Below are positions 6,149-7,176 of a stretch of 7,176 bases of DNA, piece after piece. The translations under genes were made by a program, and so were the position numbers. Position 1 is the first letter of the stretch. Every line of letters begins with the position of its first letter. The stretch covers positions 1 to 7,176 of the forward strand of contig JAKAHE010000110.1 of NCBI GenBank assembly GCA_021815285.1, written 5' to 3'. The DNA comes from Nitrospirota bacterium (GTDB taxonomy: Bacteria; Nitrospirota; JACRHJ01). The notes under the pieces are model-generated. The model worked only from the letters and a program-made list of their open reading frames with translations. It did no database searches and was not told where the DNA came from.

Positions 6149-7176
6149 TTAATTTCCGAAAGCGATAATCTGCTCAAGTTTCTTATATGCAGACCCGGAA
6201 TCAATCGACTTGGCCGCCTTTACCATGCCGTCTTTTATCGAAGCCGCCGCGCCGCCGATGTAGATTGCCGCGCCGGAATTAATAAGCACTATGTCGCGCC
6301 TCGGCCCTTTCTCGCCCTTAAGGACAGACAGAACAATCTCCGCGTTTTTCTTAGCATCACCGCCTCGAAGTTCATCGGCTGAGGAAATATTTATCCCGTA
6401 ATCTCGCGGGTCGAGGATAAACGTATGCACGGCGGCGTCCTTAACCTCGGAGATCCGGCTTTCGCGCGTTATGGTTATCTCGTCCAGACCGTCCATGCCA
6501 TGCACGACCATCGCCCGCTTAGTTCCAAGATTAAGCAGAACGTGCGCAAGCTTGTCCGTCAGGTCGGCCTCGTATACACCCATTACCTGGGCGTTCGCTC
6601 CGGCAGGATTGGACAGTGGGCCGAGCAGGTTAAATATAGTCCTTATGCCTATCTCGCGCCGTGGTATAAGGGCGTGTTTCATCGCGGAGTGCAGAAGCGG
6701 CGCATAAAGGAATCCTATTCCTATCTCGTCAACGCACCGCCCGACCTCTTCCGCAGAAAGCTCGAGGTTGACCCCAAGCTCGCTCAGGACATCCGCGCTG
6801 CCGCAACATGAAGACACGGCGCGGTTCCCGTGTTTGGCCACCTTTATCCCCGCGCCAGCCGCTACAAACGCGCAGGTGGTGGAGATGTTAAATGTGCTCG
6901 TGCCGTCCCCGCCCGTGCCGCAGGTGTCGAGTATGGTCTCAAGGTCGAGATTTATATCGTCATGGTCTATCGATATGGAACGCGATTTAATCGGTATGCG
7001 GGTTGCCTTCCTGCGCATTACCCGAGCCGCGCCGGTTATCTCGTCTATTGTCTCACCCTTCATTCTGAGCGCAGTGATAAAAGAGGCGATAAGCGCATGG
7101 GATGCTTCGCCGTCCATTATCTCGCGCATTGCCGATTCCATCTCCTCCCGGGAGAGGTTCCGACGCTCGACGAGTT
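6149..7176 (-). CDS. trpD: Anthranilate phosphoribosyltransferase TrpD (N-terminus outside window)
   Basis: TrpD transfers the phosphoribosyl group of PRPP to anthranilate. The frame stays open to the right edge, giving 341 visible residues. The edge residues LVERRNLSREEMESAM match the conserved N-terminal helix of TrpD, so the ATG at 7139-7141 is internal and the real start should lie only about ten codons farther right. Counting from that internal Met: the PRPP/diphosphate loop DTCGTGGDGTSTFNIST is at 72-88, KHGNRAVSS at 103-111, GSADVL at 114-119, GPLSNPA at 174-180, and the Mg-binding DGLDE at 217-221. Residues 112-113 are Cys-Cys where many relatives have Lys-Ser or Lys-Cys. The C-terminus (KKLEQIIAFGN) is family-typical. 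No Trp residue is seen. There is no TrpG domain in the visible part, so any glutaminase would be a separate upstream gene. Confidence 0.97.
   Translation of the reverse strand, partial: LVERRNLSREEMESAMREIMDGEASHALIASFITALRMKGETIDEITGAARVMRRKATRIPIKSRSISIDHDDINLDLETILDTCGTGGDGTSTFNISTTCAFVAAGAGIKVAKHGNRAVSSCCGSADVLSELGVNLELSAEEVGRCVDEIGIGFLYAPLLHSAMKHALIPRREIGIRTIFNLLGPLSNPAGANAQVMGVYEADLTDKLAHVLLNLGTKRAMVVHGMDGLDEITITRESRISEVKDAAVHTFILDPRDYGINISSADELRGGDAKKNAEIVLSVLKGEKGPRRDIVLINSGAAIYIGGAAASIKDGMVKAAKSIDSGSAYKKLEQIIAFGN

Noticed and set aside
7139..7176. ATG at 7139-7141 as the trpD start, with GGGAGGAG just upstream
   Set aside because: The codons upstream read LVERRNLSREE, which is the conserved TrpD N-terminal helix, so the SD-like bases are coding sequence and the true start lies past the window edge.

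Overview
The window is ordinary bacterial chromosome of moderately high GC, packed almost wall to wall with genes. It holds two convergent gene blocks. On the + strand (1-1231) are the 3' end of a MurJ-type lipid II flippase gene and a small metallo-beta-lactamase-fold hydrolase gene. On the - strand (1241-7176) is most of a tryptophan biosynthesis operon, read right to left as trpD (start lies beyond the right edge), trpC, trpB2, trpF, trpB, trpA. The trpE and trpG genes, the operon promoter and any attenuator would lie to the right, outside the window.

The organism is a bacterium with a peptidoglycan wall, since it has MurJ. The combination of a canonical TrpB and a TrpB2 paralogue, separate trpC and trpF genes and a high-GC genome fits several deep or uncultivated Gram-negative lineages. 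The sequence alone does not let me name the phylum.

Pathway logic: TrpD joins anthranilate to PRPP, TrpF isomerises phosphoribosylanthranilate, TrpC closes the indole ring, TrpA releases indole from indole-glycerol phosphate, and TrpB condenses it with serine. All key catalytic residues I looked for are present in TrpA, TrpB, TrpF, TrpC and TrpB2, so every step seen here looks functional. The most noteworthy element is trpB2, a second tryptophan synthase beta-type gene placed between trpC and trpF, in the same operon as a complete trpB-trpA pair.

Spacing: murJ and the hydrolase gene overlap by ATGA. trpB and trpA overlap by one base (TAATG). The other trp gaps are 23 to 58 bp. The two blocks converge with only 9 bp between stop codons and no visible terminator. 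No tRNA, rRNA, CRISPR, insertion sequence or phage gene was found, and no gene-free stretch exceeds 60 bp. I see no previously undescribed system here; the findings are modest oddities of a housekeeping region.
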